In this document: piece by piece, positions 17,249 through 26,253 of the stretch
Position numbering within the stretch: position 1 is the first letter of the stretch
Layout: each line of letters opens with the position of its first letter
Assembly (NCBI GenBank): GCA_945865605.1
Contig: CAMBEL010000010.1
Coordinates: forward strand, 1-57,781
DNA from: Bifidobacterium breve
GTDB taxonomy: Bacteria > Actinomycetota > Acidimicrobiia > IMCC26256 > JAENVU01
Direction: 5' to 3'
Length of the DNA stretch: 57,781 nt
The notes under the pieces: model-generated
The model's input: the letters and a program-made list of their open reading frames with translations, nothing else
What the model was told of the DNA's origin: nothing
The model's database searches: none
Made by a program: the position numbers and the translations under genes

Positions 17249-18652
17249 ATGTCGCTGATTGCAGGAGTCGACTCGTCGACGCAAGCAACAAAAGTAGAAC
17301 TCCGCGATGCCCAGACGGGTGCATTGGTCGCGCGGGGGAGGGCGCCTCACCCTCCGACTTCGTCACCGCGTTCTGAACAAGATCCTGAATCTTGGTGGGC
17401 TGCGCTCGAGGTTGCGCGCGATGAAGCAGGCCATCGCTCAGAGGTTGCAGCGATCTCAGTAGCGGCCCAACAACACGGAATGGTTGTTGTCGATGCAGAT
17501 GATCGCGTGATTCGCGCTGCCAAGCTTTGGAACGATACGGAATCCGCTCCTGACTCCGACTGGCTGTTGGGGCAACTGGATGGCGGCAGTAAGGACTGGG
17601 CTGACGCTTGTGGTTCTGTGCCATTGGCGGCGTTCACGATCACGAAACTTTCGTGGCTTCACAGAAGTGAGCCCGACGCCTGGTCGCGCGTGGACAAAGT
17701 AATGCTCCCGCATGACTGGCTGGCATGGCGACTGACGGGAGAGTTTGCGACTGACAGGGGTGACGCATCAGGAACTGGGTATTGGTCACCGATAACCGAC
17801 GATTACCGGTACGACCTTCTGCGCGTCATCGACGCCGAAAAAGATTGGCAACGCGCGCTCCCACCTGTACAAGTACCGAACAATGCTCACGGAACCGGTG
17901 ACAACATGGCGGCAGCTCTTGGGATCGGATTGCGGCCGGGTGATGTAGCGATCTCATTGGGGACCTCTGGAACGGTCTTTGCTGTAAGTGGCGTACCCAC
18001 GTGCGATGCGACGGGATTAGTTGCTGGTTTCGCAGATGCGACCGGTCATTTTTTACCACTCGTTTGCACTCTTAACGCCATGAAGGCGACAGACGCAATT
18101 GGGCGCCTGTTGGGCGTCGATCACGAGACATTCGATGCGCTGGCTTTGTCAGCTGTTCCAGGAGCCGGCGGAGTCACCTTGCTCCCATATATGGATGGCG
18201 AACGAACTCCTAACCTCCCAAACTCGACTGGCGTGTTGTCTGGTCTTCGTTCGGACGTAAGCCGCGAGCAGATAGCACGCGCGGCGGTTGAGGGAGTGAT
18301 CTGTGGATTGCTAGAAGGGTTGGACGCGTTACGCGCGGCGGGCGTCGAGTGTGATGACGGACGGCTGTTCCTCGTTGGTGGTGGCAAGAAAAGCACGGCC
18401 TTCAGGCGCGTGTTAGCTGACCTGTCCGGACGGGAAGTAACCGTGCCACTCGACGATGAACTTGTAGCAATCGGCGCGTGCGTACAAGCAGCAGCACGCA
18501 ACAGTGGTGAGACCGTTCGTTCGGTGCAAGACGCCTGGGGTCTTGGCGACGGCGAAGTCATCGCACCCGATATTTCCGTTGACGCCGAAGCGGTGCGAAC
18601 CGCCTACGCATCAGTTGCTAGTGGCGCTGCCCGGAAAGTGCCGGGTTCTTGA
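17249..18652 (+). CDS. xylB: Xylulokinase (FGGY carbohydrate kinase)
   Basis: A 467-residue FGGY kinase that phosphorylates D-xylulose to xylulose 5-phosphate. The N-terminal phosphate loop is GVDSSTQATKVEL, the substrate region includes ISVAAQQHGMVVVD and LPHDWLAWRLTGE, the second phosphate loop is SLGTSGTVFAV, and the adenosine site is LFLVGGGKKSTAFRRVLADL. Its position directly after xylA makes the assignment strong. The last 35 bases overlap the 3' end of sdhB on the opposite strand, so the two transcripts would be antisense to one another there. Confidence 0.93.
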   Translation: MSLIAGVDSSTQATKVELRDAQTGALVARGRAPHPPTSSPRSEQDPESWWAALEVARDEAGHRSEVAAISVAAQQHGMVVVDADDRVIRAAKLWNDTESAPDSDWLLGQLDGGSKDWADACGSVPLAAFTITKLSWLHRSEPDAWSRVDKVMLPHDWLAWRLTGEFATDRGDASGTGYWSPITDDYRYDLLRVIDAEKDWQRALPPVQVPNNAHGTGDNMAAALGIGLRPGDVAISLGTSGTVFAVSGVPTCDATGLVAGFADATGHFLPLVCTLNAMKATDAIGRLLGVDHETFDALALSAVPGAGGVTLLPYMDGERTPNLPNSTGVLSGLRSDVSREQIARAAVEGVICGLLEGLDALRAAGVECDDGRLFLVGGGKKSTAFRRVLADLSGREVTVPLDDELVAIGACVQAAARNSGETVRSVQDAWGLGDGEVIAPDISVDAEAVRTAYASVASGAARKVPGS

Positions 18653-19388
18653 ACTGCGCCTTTACGTAGTCACGGTTCAACATCGCGATGAAGTTGACCG
18701 AGATTTCTTTAGGGCAAGCCGCTTCGCACTCGCCGTGGTTTGTGCATGATCCGAACCAGCGTTCCATTTCCTCGACCATCGAGACGACGCGCGTGAAGCG
18801 TTCGGGCTGTCCTTGCGGTAGCAGCGAGAGGTGTGAATATTTTGCCGCAGTAAATAGTTGTCCTGCTCCATTGGGGCAAGCCGCTACGCACGCTCCACAT
18901 CCGATGCATGCTGCCGCGTCCATGGCAGCGTCGGAGGCTTGTTTGGGGACCAAGATTTCGTTGGCGTCACGCGCTGCACCCGTCGGAGCCGTGATGTAAC
19001 CGCCTGCTTCAACGATTCTGTCGAACGCCGAACGGTCGACGGCTAGGTCCTTGATTATTGGGAAGCCAGCCGCGCGCCATGGCTCGACCGTGATCGTTTC
19101 GCGATCGGTGAGTTTACGCAGGTGCAACTGACAGGTAGCGGTACCTCTTTCGGGCCCATGAGCGCGGCCATCGATCATCATTGCGCAAGATCCGCAAATC
19201 CCCTCGCGGCAGTCATGGTCGAATGCCACTGGTTCTTCGCCGCGCGTCTCGAGTTGCTCATTTAATACGTCGAACAACTCGAGAAAACTCATGTCTTCGC
19301 TCACATCGTGCATTGGGTAAATCTCGAAGCGACCAGTTGCGTCTGGTCCTGCTTGCCGCCACACCTTGAGGTTGAGGTCCATCGTCAT
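18618..19388 (-). CDS. sdhB: Succinate dehydrogenase/fumarate reductase iron-sulfur subunit
   Basis: A 256-residue iron-sulfur subunit that carries electrons from the flavoprotein to quinone. The 2Fe-2S site is CREGICGSCAMM with a later TCQLHL Cys; the 4Fe-4S/3Fe-4S region is CIGCGACVAACPNGAGQ and CTNHGECEAACPKEISVNFIAMLNRDY. It matches the short SdhB that works with a single five-helix SdhC (mycobacterial Sdh1 type). It lies 9 bases after sdhA in a sdhC-sdhA-sdhB order on the minus strand. The 3' end overlaps xylB by 35 bases. Confidence 0.95.
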   Translation of the reverse strand: MTMDLNLKVWRQAGPDATGRFEIYPMHDVSEDMSFLELFDVLNEQLETRGEEPVAFDHDCREGICGSCAMMIDGRAHGPERGTATCQLHLRKLTDRETITVEPWRAAGFPIIKDLAVDRSAFDRIVEAGGYITAPTGAARDANEILVPKQASDAAMDAAACIGCGACVAACPNGAGQLFTAAKYSHLSLLPQGQPERFTRVVSMVEEMERWFGSCTNHGECEAACPKEISVNFIAMLNRDYVKAQFKNPALSGQRH

Positions 19389-19397
19389 CGCCTCCCG

Positions 19398-21320
19398 CTA
19401 CTTGTAACTGCGCTGTGCAAGCGCCACGTTGTCGAAGGTAAGCGATTCTTTGTGCAGCTCGGGCGTGTTTCCTTCGCCGGTCCATTCCCAAGCCCCGACA
19501 TATGCAAAGTCGTCGTCGTTGCGCAATGCCTCGCCCTCTTCGGTCTGGTGTTCGACTCGGAAGTGTCCACCGCAACTTTCTTCGCGATGCCGCGCATCGC
19601 GTACGAGCAGTTCACCGAACTCAAGGAAGTCGGCCACGCGCCCGGCACGCTCGAGGCTCTGATTGAAGGATTCATTCTCTCCGAGCACGCGAACGTCACT
19701 CCAGAACTCATCGCGAAGTGCGGGGATAGACGTGAGCGCCTCGTCAAGGCTCTCAGCGCTCCTTGCCATACCGCAGTGGTCCCACATGATCTTTCCAAGT
19801 TCGCGGTGAAAATGATCGACGGTTTTCGTTCCCTTTACCGAAAGGAGTCGATGTACTTGAGCATCGACATTCGCTTCGGCATCGCGGAACACCGGATCAT
19901 CGGTCGGTACGGGCTCTGTACCAAGAAGTGGGGCGAGATGCGCACCGATAGTCGCTGGCAAAACGAAATAGCCGTCGGCGAGTCCTTGCATCAGTGCACT
20001 CGCGCCTAGGCGGTTCGCTCCGTGATCCGAGAAGTTCGCCTCGCCGAGCACGTAGAGCCCTGGTACGTTGCTCATTAGGTTGTAGTCAACCCAGAGCCCC
20101 CCCATTGTGTAGTGAACGGCTGGGTAAATGCGCATGGGCTTCTTGTATGGGTCTTCACCCGTTATGCGCTCGTACATCTGAAAGAGGTTTCCGTACCTCT
20201 CTTCGATGACTTCGCGGCCGAGTCGATCAACTGCGGACTCAAAGTCGAGGTACACGCCGTTCTGTATCGGACCTACGCCATGACCGGAATCGACCTCTCG
20301 CTTGGCGGCGCGCGATGCCACGTCGCGCGGGACGAGATTCCCGAACGCCGGGTAACGCCTCTCCAAGTAGTAGTCCCGGTCGCTTTCCGGTATTTGGTCC
20401 GGAGAGCGAACGTCATTCGGCGTAGCTGGAACCCAAATGCGTCCATCGTTTCGCAATGACTCGCTCATCAAGGTGAGCTTGGACTGGAAGTCATCGCTCG
20501 CGGGAATGCACGTAGGGTGGATCTGGGTGTAACACGGATTAGCCATTAGAGCGCCGCGCTTGTGTGCGCGCCAGGCTGCAGTGACGTTGCTCGCCTTTGC
20601 GTTCGTGGATAGGAAAAATACGTTTCCGTACCCTCCAGTTGCTAGGACTACTGCATGACCGGAGAACGAACGCACCGCACCAGTCACTAGATGCCGCGCA
20701 ACGACACCGCACGCGACGCCGTCTTTCACAACGAGATCGAGCATTTCAGTCCGGTTATTTAACTCGACATTTCCTAGTCGCACTTGTCGTGCGAGTGCTT
20801 GGTATGCACCGAGCAGCAGCTGTTGTCCTGTCTGTCCCCGCGCATAGAACGTGCGGCTTACTTGCGCGCCGCCGAATGAGCGGTTGTCGAGTAGGCCACC
20901 GTATTCACGAGCAAACGGAACGCCCTGCGCCACGCACTGGTCGATGATGTTTACGCTGACCTGTGCGAGCCGATAGACGTTCGCCTCGCGAGAGCGGTAA
21001 TCGCCGCCCTTGACCGTGTCGTAGAACAGACGCTGCACACTGTCGCCATCGTTTTGGTAGTTCTTGGCTGCGTTGATTCCGCCTTGCGCGGCGATGCTGT
21101 GTGCTCTCCGTGGAGAGTCGTGGAAGGTCAGCATCGTGACTCGATAGCCCAGTTCGGCGAGCGTTGCCGCGGCCGACGCACCGGCGAGTCCGCTGCCTAC
21201 CACGATTACGTTGAACTTGCGCTTGTTCGCTGGGTTTACGAGTTTGACCGAGAACTTGTAGTCATCCCACTTTCGTTCGATCGATCCACTTGGTATTCCG
21301 CCGTCAAGTGAGATTGCCAT
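19398..21320 (-). CDS. sdhA: Succinate dehydrogenase/fumarate reductase flavoprotein subunit
   Basis: A 640-residue flavoprotein that oxidises succinate. It has the FAD loop [19 protein letters not shown] (about residues 40-58), the covalent-FAD His in [45 protein letters not shown], and [12 protein letters not shown] with catalytic residues. The N-terminal extension of about 35 residues and the overall length match the Sdh1-type/fumarate-reductase-like flavoproteins of Actinobacteria rather than the shorter proteobacterial SdhA. It is the middle gene of sdhCAB, 61 bases after sdhC and 9 before sdhB. Confidence 0.95.
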   Translation of the reverse strand: MAISLDGGIPSGSIERKWDDYKFSVKLVNPANKRKFNVIVVGSGLAGASAAATLAELGYRVTMLTFHDSPRRAHSIAAQGGINAAKNYQNDGDSVQRLFYDTVKGGDYRSREANVYRLAQVSVNIIDQCVAQGVPFAREYGGLLDNRSFGGAQVSRTFYARGQTGQQLLLGAYQALARQVRLGNVELNNRTEMLDLVVKDGVACGVVARHLVTGAVRSFSGHAVVLATGGYGNVFFLSTNAKASNVTAAWRAHKRGALMANPCYTQIHPTCIPASDDFQSKLTLMSESLRNDGRIWVPATPNDVRSPDQIPESDRDYYLERRYPAFGNLVPRDVASRAAKREVDSGHGVGPIQNGVYLDFESAVDRLGREVIEERYGNLFQMYERITGEDPYKKPMRIYPAVHYTMGGLWVDYNLMSNVPGLYVLGEANFSDHGANRLGASALMQGLADGYFVLPATIGAHLAPLLGTEPVPTDDPVFRDAEANVDAQVHRLLSVKGTKTVDHFHRELGKIMWDHCGMARSAESLDEALTSIPALRDEFWSDVRVLGENESFNQSLERAGRVADFLEFGELLVRDARHREESCGGHFRVEHQTEEGEALRNDDDFAYVGAWEWTGEGNTPELHKESLTFDNVALAQRSYK

Positions 21321-21381
21321 CAGCAGCCAACTCCGACCATGTCCAAAGGTTCGTCAATTGATTGATGGGGCCGTAGTTCGT

Positions 21382-22131
21382 TCACTTGCCAACTACTCCC
21401 GTCACAACCAACAAGGGTATTGAGATATTGCCAACTGCAATCACCGCAGCGAAGGTGACGGCGAAGTAACGACGAATTGGGTTCCACCGCGGGTTGTTCC
21501 ATCCGAGACTCTGGAACATGCTCCATGAGCCGTGGAAGATATGGATCGCCAGCGCGATGTTGGCGAGGATGTACAGGATCGCTACAGGAACGCGCTCGAA
21601 ACTTGCAATCACGTTGTCGTACGTATCGCCGCGCACAAAGTCTGGATTAGTGGTTCCCCATGTGAGGTCGGCAAGGTGGAAAAGAAGGAATAGAGCGATT
21701 ATCACACCCGTCCAACGCATGGTCCGTGACGCAAAATTCGCAGCCACGTAGTCACGTCGTGACTGATACCGAACCGGTCGCGCCTTGTGGTTCATTCGCG
21801 TCAACTGGGCCGCTGCGACGATGTGAAGACCGAATGCAGCGATCAACCCGAGGCGCATTCCCCAGAGCACAACGGTTCGCGGTAGTGCCGGTTCACCGAG
21901 CGTACGTAGCCACTCGGCATACTCGTCGAGATGTACGGCACCGAGAAAAATCTTGAGGTTGCCGACCATGTGAACGAAGACGAAGCCGAGCAGTGCTAGG
22001 CCGCTGACGGCCATGACCCATTTCTTTCCAACGGCACTAGACCAAAAGCGGCGTATCGGATTCGTAGGGCGGCGCGTGCTGCCCTTGGCATTATCGTCGC
22101 TCGTTTTAGTCGAGTCCTGCAGCGTCTTCAT
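21382..22131 (-). CDS. sdhC: Succinate dehydrogenase cytochrome b subunit (single-subunit membrane anchor)
   Basis: A 249-residue integral membrane protein with five hydrophobic helices, the type B (TIGR02046-like) anchor that binds heme b and quinone. The conserved His residues sit in FVHMVGNLKIFLG, GLHIVAAAQLTRMNH, LFHLADLTWGTTNPDFV and HIFHGSWSMFQSLGWNNPRW. No separate sdhD is present, as expected for this class. It is the first gene of sdhCAB. A Ser/Thr/Arg-rich N-terminal tail of about 30 residues precedes the first helix. Confidence 0.93.
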   Translation of the reverse strand: MKTLQDSTKTSDDNAKGSTRRPTNPIRRFWSSAVGKKWVMAVSGLALLGFVFVHMVGNLKIFLGAVHLDEYAEWLRTLGEPALPRTVVLWGMRLGLIAAFGLHIVAAAQLTRMNHKARPVRYQSRRDYVAANFASRTMRWTGVIIALFLLFHLADLTWGTTNPDFVRGDTYDNVIASFERVPVAILYILANIALAIHIFHGSWSMFQSLGWNNPRWNPIRRYFAVTFAAVIAVGNISIPLLVVTGVVGK

Positions 22132-22184
22132 CTACTCCCGATTCGCCTTTCCAGTCGGGCGGAGTTCGGCTGGAAACCTAGCCT

Positions 22185-24326
22185 TCAGGATTCGCCGCTA
22201 TCGATCCGGAGCCATTCGATCACGCTGTCGTAGTCGTTCGTGACCACGCCTAATGTGGGATGACTCAATGACACTCTCACTCTGGTAGTTCGCCGATCTA
22301 GATGCACATTCCCTATTAGTGCTATTCCGTTGGCGGGAACATCGCCGGTGAATCGTCGTATTTCACCGTCAAGGTCGGTAGTAATGGTTGCGTCCAAGAG
22401 CGGACCGCGAAGTTCGCTGACCACATGCACCGCACCGCCGCGCGGTTCGAGCATCGGCAGCACGCTCCGGCACGCATTCGTCAAAGCTTCGTAGCCACTC
22501 TTTGCAACCCGTTGATGGTCCAAGACCGACCAAGTGACGGAGGGGTGGCCATCAGCAAAACAGAAATGACAGAAACCTCCTGTCGGGTCGCCTTTTAGCC
22601 GTCGTAGATCTTCGATCTGCAGTTGAATGAGAGCGGACTGGTAACTCTGGGTTGCGGAGCGCCATGCATCGAAACTATCGAACAGGTCTGGTGGAACATG
22701 CCGGTCAAAGTAGAGCTTCTGACATGCATGCCGTTCTAAGAGATGGTCCCAATCAAGATTGGGCCACGTCGACGGCTCCATAAAGGATGCGGTTTCGGGC
22801 ACTGCCTGTGCACCGAACTCACTCACAAACCGAGCGAGCCGAGGGACGCCCCGCAGTGCTGGCGCGAGACCGCCGATATGGCCGTGGTACCAACCGAAGT
22901 AGAGATGACTGTCGGTTCCCATGGATCCGAGTCCTGGGAGCACTCCTGAGTGGCGATCTACCAGTCGCGTCGGATCGGCTTTGTGAATAGCACGCGCAAC
23001 CGAGCGGTCTAAAACGTCTTTGTTCCAAGAAGGCAAGAACATCGAAGCGCTGGCGCGCAATACATCGCGCTGACTGGGCTGAACGCCAGGGCGGATGTCC
23101 ATCGCTAGCGGTTCGTTATGAACACACCACAACGCGATACTCGGGTGGTGGCCGAGCAGATCGACCATCTCGCGTGCTTGACGCACGGCCTGCCGACGAG
23201 TTCCGCGCGCGTAGCCCCATTGCAGTGGAAAGTCTTGCCATAACAGCAGTCCCGCTTTGTCTGCTGCTTCGTACATTTCCGGACGCGAGACGTGGGCATG
23301 AATGCGAAGCAGGTCGAGGTTCGCGGCGATAGCGAGGTCGACATCACGCGCAAACTCCCGAGCAGTCGCTGCAGCTAGGTCCATCCTCGTAGGACCCTGG
23401 TTAGATCCCATTACGAACAGGTTCTCGCCATTGACGGATAGTTGCCAGTCCTTCATGCGCACTTCGCGGAAAGCAGTAGACAGCCGTCGTGAGTCGCTCG
23501 TTTGTCCGTCGATATCCACCCGGACGTCGACTGTCACCATCGGTTGATCACCTAGGCGCCACGGCCACCAACGTGGCGGTCGGTCCACGTCGAGGGTCCA
23601 AGAAATCCTGTTGTCTCCTTCGGCGAGCGTTAGGTCGCGGTCGACTTCGAGCAAAGTCTCGCCACTAGGTCCGGTCACGACTGCGACTAGGCATGCTTCC
23701 AACGGCGAAGGCGCTGGATCGTCAGCACGATCGAGAGTGATGTCGAGTAGCAAGCGACCGCGAGCATCGGTCGCCTCGTTGCAAAGGACGCGCAGCCACT
23801 TGACGCGCACCGATCCAGTGTCATGCACGCGTGCTGCGCGCCAGATGCCCCCGGGGTTCCACTTTGGATCAAGGTTGTCCCAGTGTGAAAAGACGCCTGT
23901 GATAGTGCGCTTCGCCCGTTGCTCGATCTGTCGAGGGCTGGCTACTTCGATCGCAAGTGTGTGAGCGTTGCCCTGGTTACTTCGTGTTTGTTCGGTGATC
24001 TCGAAGGTGTGAGGGAAGAAGTAGCCCTCCGTTGCGCCCGAGTAAGCGCCGTCGAACCAGATATCCCCGTAGTAAAAGATTCCATCGAGCGTCAGGAACC
24101 GGCGGCTTCCCGATGGTAGAGGGACCGGTTCGACGATCCTGCGGTAAAGCAGTGGTCCGTCGAAGTCTTCAAAGTTCTGTGCTGACTGCCAGTGACCAGG
24201 AACTGCAATTTCGGGCCAGTCATTGTCGTCAAAAAGCGGATCAGTGAATCGCTTCGCGAGGTCGCCCTCGTCTCCGTGACAGCGCCATGAACCAGAGAGA
24301 TCCATTGCGAAATGTGAGTCGGCCAT
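22185..24326 (-). CDS. Glycoside hydrolase family 2 (beta-mannosidase-like)
   Basis: A protein of about 713 residues from ATG 24326 (MADSHFAMDLSGSWRC); the frame runs back to 24470 but those codons overlap the divergent AAA+ gene and look unlike the family. Domain order is sugar-binding jelly roll (PGHWQS, LLYRRIVEPV, FLTLDGIFYYGDIWFDG), immunoglobulin-like domain, then a TIM barrel with the acid/base in LWCVHNEP (about 23107-23130) and the nucleophile Glu in FVSEFGAQAVPE (about 22812-22830). This is the clan GH-A pattern of beta-mannosidases and exo-beta-glucosaminidases. No signal peptide, so it would act on imported oligosaccharides. It lies 53 bases upstream of sdhC on the same strand. 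Confidence 0.85.
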   Translation of the reverse strand: MADSHFAMDLSGSWRCHGDEGDLAKRFTDPLFDDNDWPEIAVPGHWQSAQNFEDFDGPLLYRRIVEPVPLPSGSRRFLTLDGIFYYGDIWFDGAYSGATEGYFFPHTFEITEQTRSNQGNAHTLAIEVASPRQIEQRAKRTITGVFSHWDNLDPKWNPGGIWRAARVHDTGSVRVKWLRVLCNEATDARGRLLLDITLDRADDPAPSPLEACLVAVVTGPSGETLLEVDRDLTLAEGDNRISWTLDVDRPPRWWPWRLGDQPMVTVDVRVDIDGQTSDSRRLSTAFREVRMKDWQLSVNGENLFVMGSNQGPTRMDLAAATAREFARDVDLAIAANLDLLRIHAHVSRPEMYEAADKAGLLLWQDFPLQWGYARGTRRQAVRQAREMVDLLGHHPSIALWCVHNEPLAMDIRPGVQPSQRDVLRASASMFLPSWNKDVLDRSVARAIHKADPTRLVDRHSGVLPGLGSMGTDSHLYFGWYHGHIGGLAPALRGVPRLARFVSEFGAQAVPETASFMEPSTWPNLDWDHLLERHACQKLYFDRHVPPDLFDSFDAWRSATQSYQSALIQLQIEDLRRLKGDPTGGFCHFCFADGHPSVTWSVLDHQRVAKSGYEALTNACRSVLPMLEPRGGAVHVVSELRGPLLDATITTDLDGEIRRFTGDVPANGIALIGNVHLDRRTTRVRVSLSHPTLGVVTNDYDSVIEWLRIDSGES

Positions 24327-24384
24327 CACGCCCGAGGTTACCGACACTGGGTGATGGCGTGGAGGTAGCGGTAAGGTCCAACCT

Positions 24385-25785
24385 ATGAGCCGTCCAGCAA
24401 CCCTTGGTGACCTCCGAGCAAGTGGATGGGAGTCGCGTCCCGTCAAAGAAGAAGTTAGGGCGAATGCCATCGCGAATATTGCGGCCGGCCTGCCGCTTGT
24501 AGATGGTGTATTCGGCTACGACGAGACGGTGTTTCCGCAGCTGGAGAACGCGTTGATCGCTGGCCACGATGTCATCTTCCTAGGCGAGCGAGGTCAAGCA
24601 AAAACACGAATCATCCGCTCGCTCACAAACCTGCTCGACGAATGGATGCCAATAGTCGCAGGTTCCGAAATCAACGACGACCCGTACAATCCCGTGTCGC
24701 ACCACGCTCGCGTGTTGATTGCCGAACGGGGCGATGACACGCCGATTGACTGGGTTCATCGCGATCGTCGCTTCGGCGAAAAGCTAGCAACTCCCGATAC
24801 GTCGATTGCAGATCTCATCGGTGAGGTGGATCCGATCAAGGTCGCTGAAGGCCGGTATCTGTCTGACGAGTTAACGATTCACTATGGCCTTGTACCGCGC
24901 ACCAACCGCGGAATATTTGCGATCAACGAGTTGCCCGACCTCGCGGAGCGCATCCAAGTTGGCCTCCTCAACGTTCTTGAAGAACGCGATGTGCAGATTC
25001 GCGGTTACAAGATTCGGTTACCACTAGACGTGATGCTCGTGGCGTCTGCCAACCCAGAGGACTACACCAACCGGGGGCGCATCATCACGCCGCTCAAGGA
25101 TCGTTTCGGCAGTCAGATTCGTACTCATTATCCGCTCGATATCGAAACCGAAATCGACGTGATTGAACAAGAAGCAAGACCACTTGGCATCGAGGGGATG
25201 ACAGTGGCCGTTCCTAGTTACATGACCGAGATAGTCGCCGAAATCAGCCAGCAAGCCCGCTGTTCACCGCATGTGAATCAGCGTTCAGGGGTTTCTGTGC
25301 GCCTGTCGGTTGCGAACTACGAAACCCTCGTAGCCAACGCGATGCGACGCGCGCTCAAGAGCGGCGAAACGGAAGTTGTTCCTCGTGTGAGTGACCTAGA
25401 GGCGATCGCAGCATCAACCTCTGGGAAAATCGAGATCGAAACAGTTGATGACGGCCGCGAAGGTCTGGTGCTTGATCGAATTGTCAAGACGAGTGTGCTC
25501 GAGGTATTTCGTTCGCGTGTAAGACCGGAACATCTCGGCGCTCTAGTGCATGCCTTCGACGACGGCAAGGTTGTTCATACAGGAGAAGAGTTGCCCGCCG
25601 CGCAATACGCTGAATTATTAGGGTCGGTCGATGGACTTCCCGACGCGTTATCGGACCTCGCGACGAGTGAGAGCCCGGGCGCCGTGGCATCGGCAATCGA
25701 ATTCATCTTGGAAGGGCTGCATCTTTCTAAGCGCCTCAACAAGGACTCTGTCGGAGGAAAGGCGACGTACCGCTCGCGGTCCTAG
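24385..25785 (+). CDS. MoxR/ChlI-type AAA+ ATPase
   Basis: A 466-residue AAA+ ATPase of the helix-2-insert clade (MoxR, magnesium chelatase ChlI). Walker A is a variant, GERGQAKT (about residues 66-73, Ala in place of the usual Gly), Walker B is GIFAINELPDL with Asn-Glu, sensor 1 is VASANPEDYTNRGR, and an arginine-rich segment follows at LKDRFGSQIRTHYPL. Such ATPases act as chaperones together with a VWA protein to insert cofactors or remodel complexes; a VWA protein gene lies at 26254 on the same strand. ATG 24385 is 58 bases from the divergent glycosidase start. Its stop TAG overlaps the stop of the opposite lipoprotein gene. Confidence 0.88.
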   Translation: MSRPATLGDLRASGWESRPVKEEVRANAIANIAAGLPLVDGVFGYDETVFPQLENALIAGHDVIFLGERGQAKTRIIRSLTNLLDEWMPIVAGSEINDDPYNPVSHHARVLIAERGDDTPIDWVHRDRRFGEKLATPDTSIADLIGEVDPIKVAEGRYLSDELTIHYGLVPRTNRGIFAINELPDLAERIQVGLLNVLEERDVQIRGYKIRLPLDVMLVASANPEDYTNRGRIITPLKDRFGSQIRTHYPLDIETEIDVIEQEARPLGIEGMTVAVPSYMTEIVAEISQQARCSPHVNQRSGVSVRLSVANYETLVANAMRRALKSGETEVVPRVSDLEAIAASTSGKIEIETVDDGREGLVLDRIVKTSVLEVFRSRVRPEHLGALVHAFDDGKVVHTGEELPAAQYAELLGSVDGLPDALSDLATSESPGAVASAIEFILEGLHLSKRLNKDSVGGKATYRSRS

Positions 25786-26150
25786 AGCCCTTTTCGTTCG
25801 TACCAACCGCAATCTTGGCCAGCTCTCCGGTTTACATCTTCGACCGCTCGCTGGATCGCTGGTTGATCTACGACGGACTTATCGCCCTTCGCTCTGCGTT
25901 TGATTGCATCGAGGAAAACCGCTGCCTGATCCGCGATGTCTTTGGGGGCGTTGTCAGCGATGGCCGTTACGAATTCGACATGTTCGTCGAGTGAGAGGTC
26001 TCCTACCTGGACTTTCTCGTCGTAACGCGCCGCGGCTACGCAGAACTCCTTCGTGGGCCGTGGCAACTGCGAGGTCGCACTCTCGCTGCTCTTGCAGGCG
26101 GTAACCGTCACGAGAACGATGGCTAACGCAATCGTCAATTCTTTTCGCAC
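25782..26150 (-). CDS. Small putative lipoprotein, unknown function
   Basis: A 122-residue protein starting at GTG 26150. The N-terminus is MRKELTIALAIVLVTVTAC: two basic residues, a hydrophobic stretch and a Cys at about residue 19 in a VTAC context, a near-consensus lipobox. The mature part is charged with two further Cys (EFCVAAARYD and AGQDCGWYERKGL) that could pair. I do not recognise a family. It lies between the MoxR and VWA genes but on the opposite strand; its TAG stop and that of the MoxR gene share the palindromic CTAG at 25782-25785. Confidence 0.6.
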   Translation of the reverse strand: MRKELTIALAIVLVTVTACKSSESATSQLPRPTKEFCVAAARYDEKVQVGDLSLDEHVEFVTAIADNAPKDIADQAAVFLDAIKRRAKGDKSVVDQPAIQRAVEDVNRRAGQDCGWYERKGL

Positions 26151-26253
26151 GAAGGCATTGTTGCCGCGATCGTGGCTGTGGTTCGATCCGGGCGTTGGGT
26201 AGGAGGACCCTCACGAGGTACACCAATATGGTGGCAGCCGGTACCCTGCGGGA

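Noticed and set aside
19308-20009. 233-residue open frame on the plus strand
   Set aside because: Antisense to sdhA, which is fully supported by FAD and active-site motifs.
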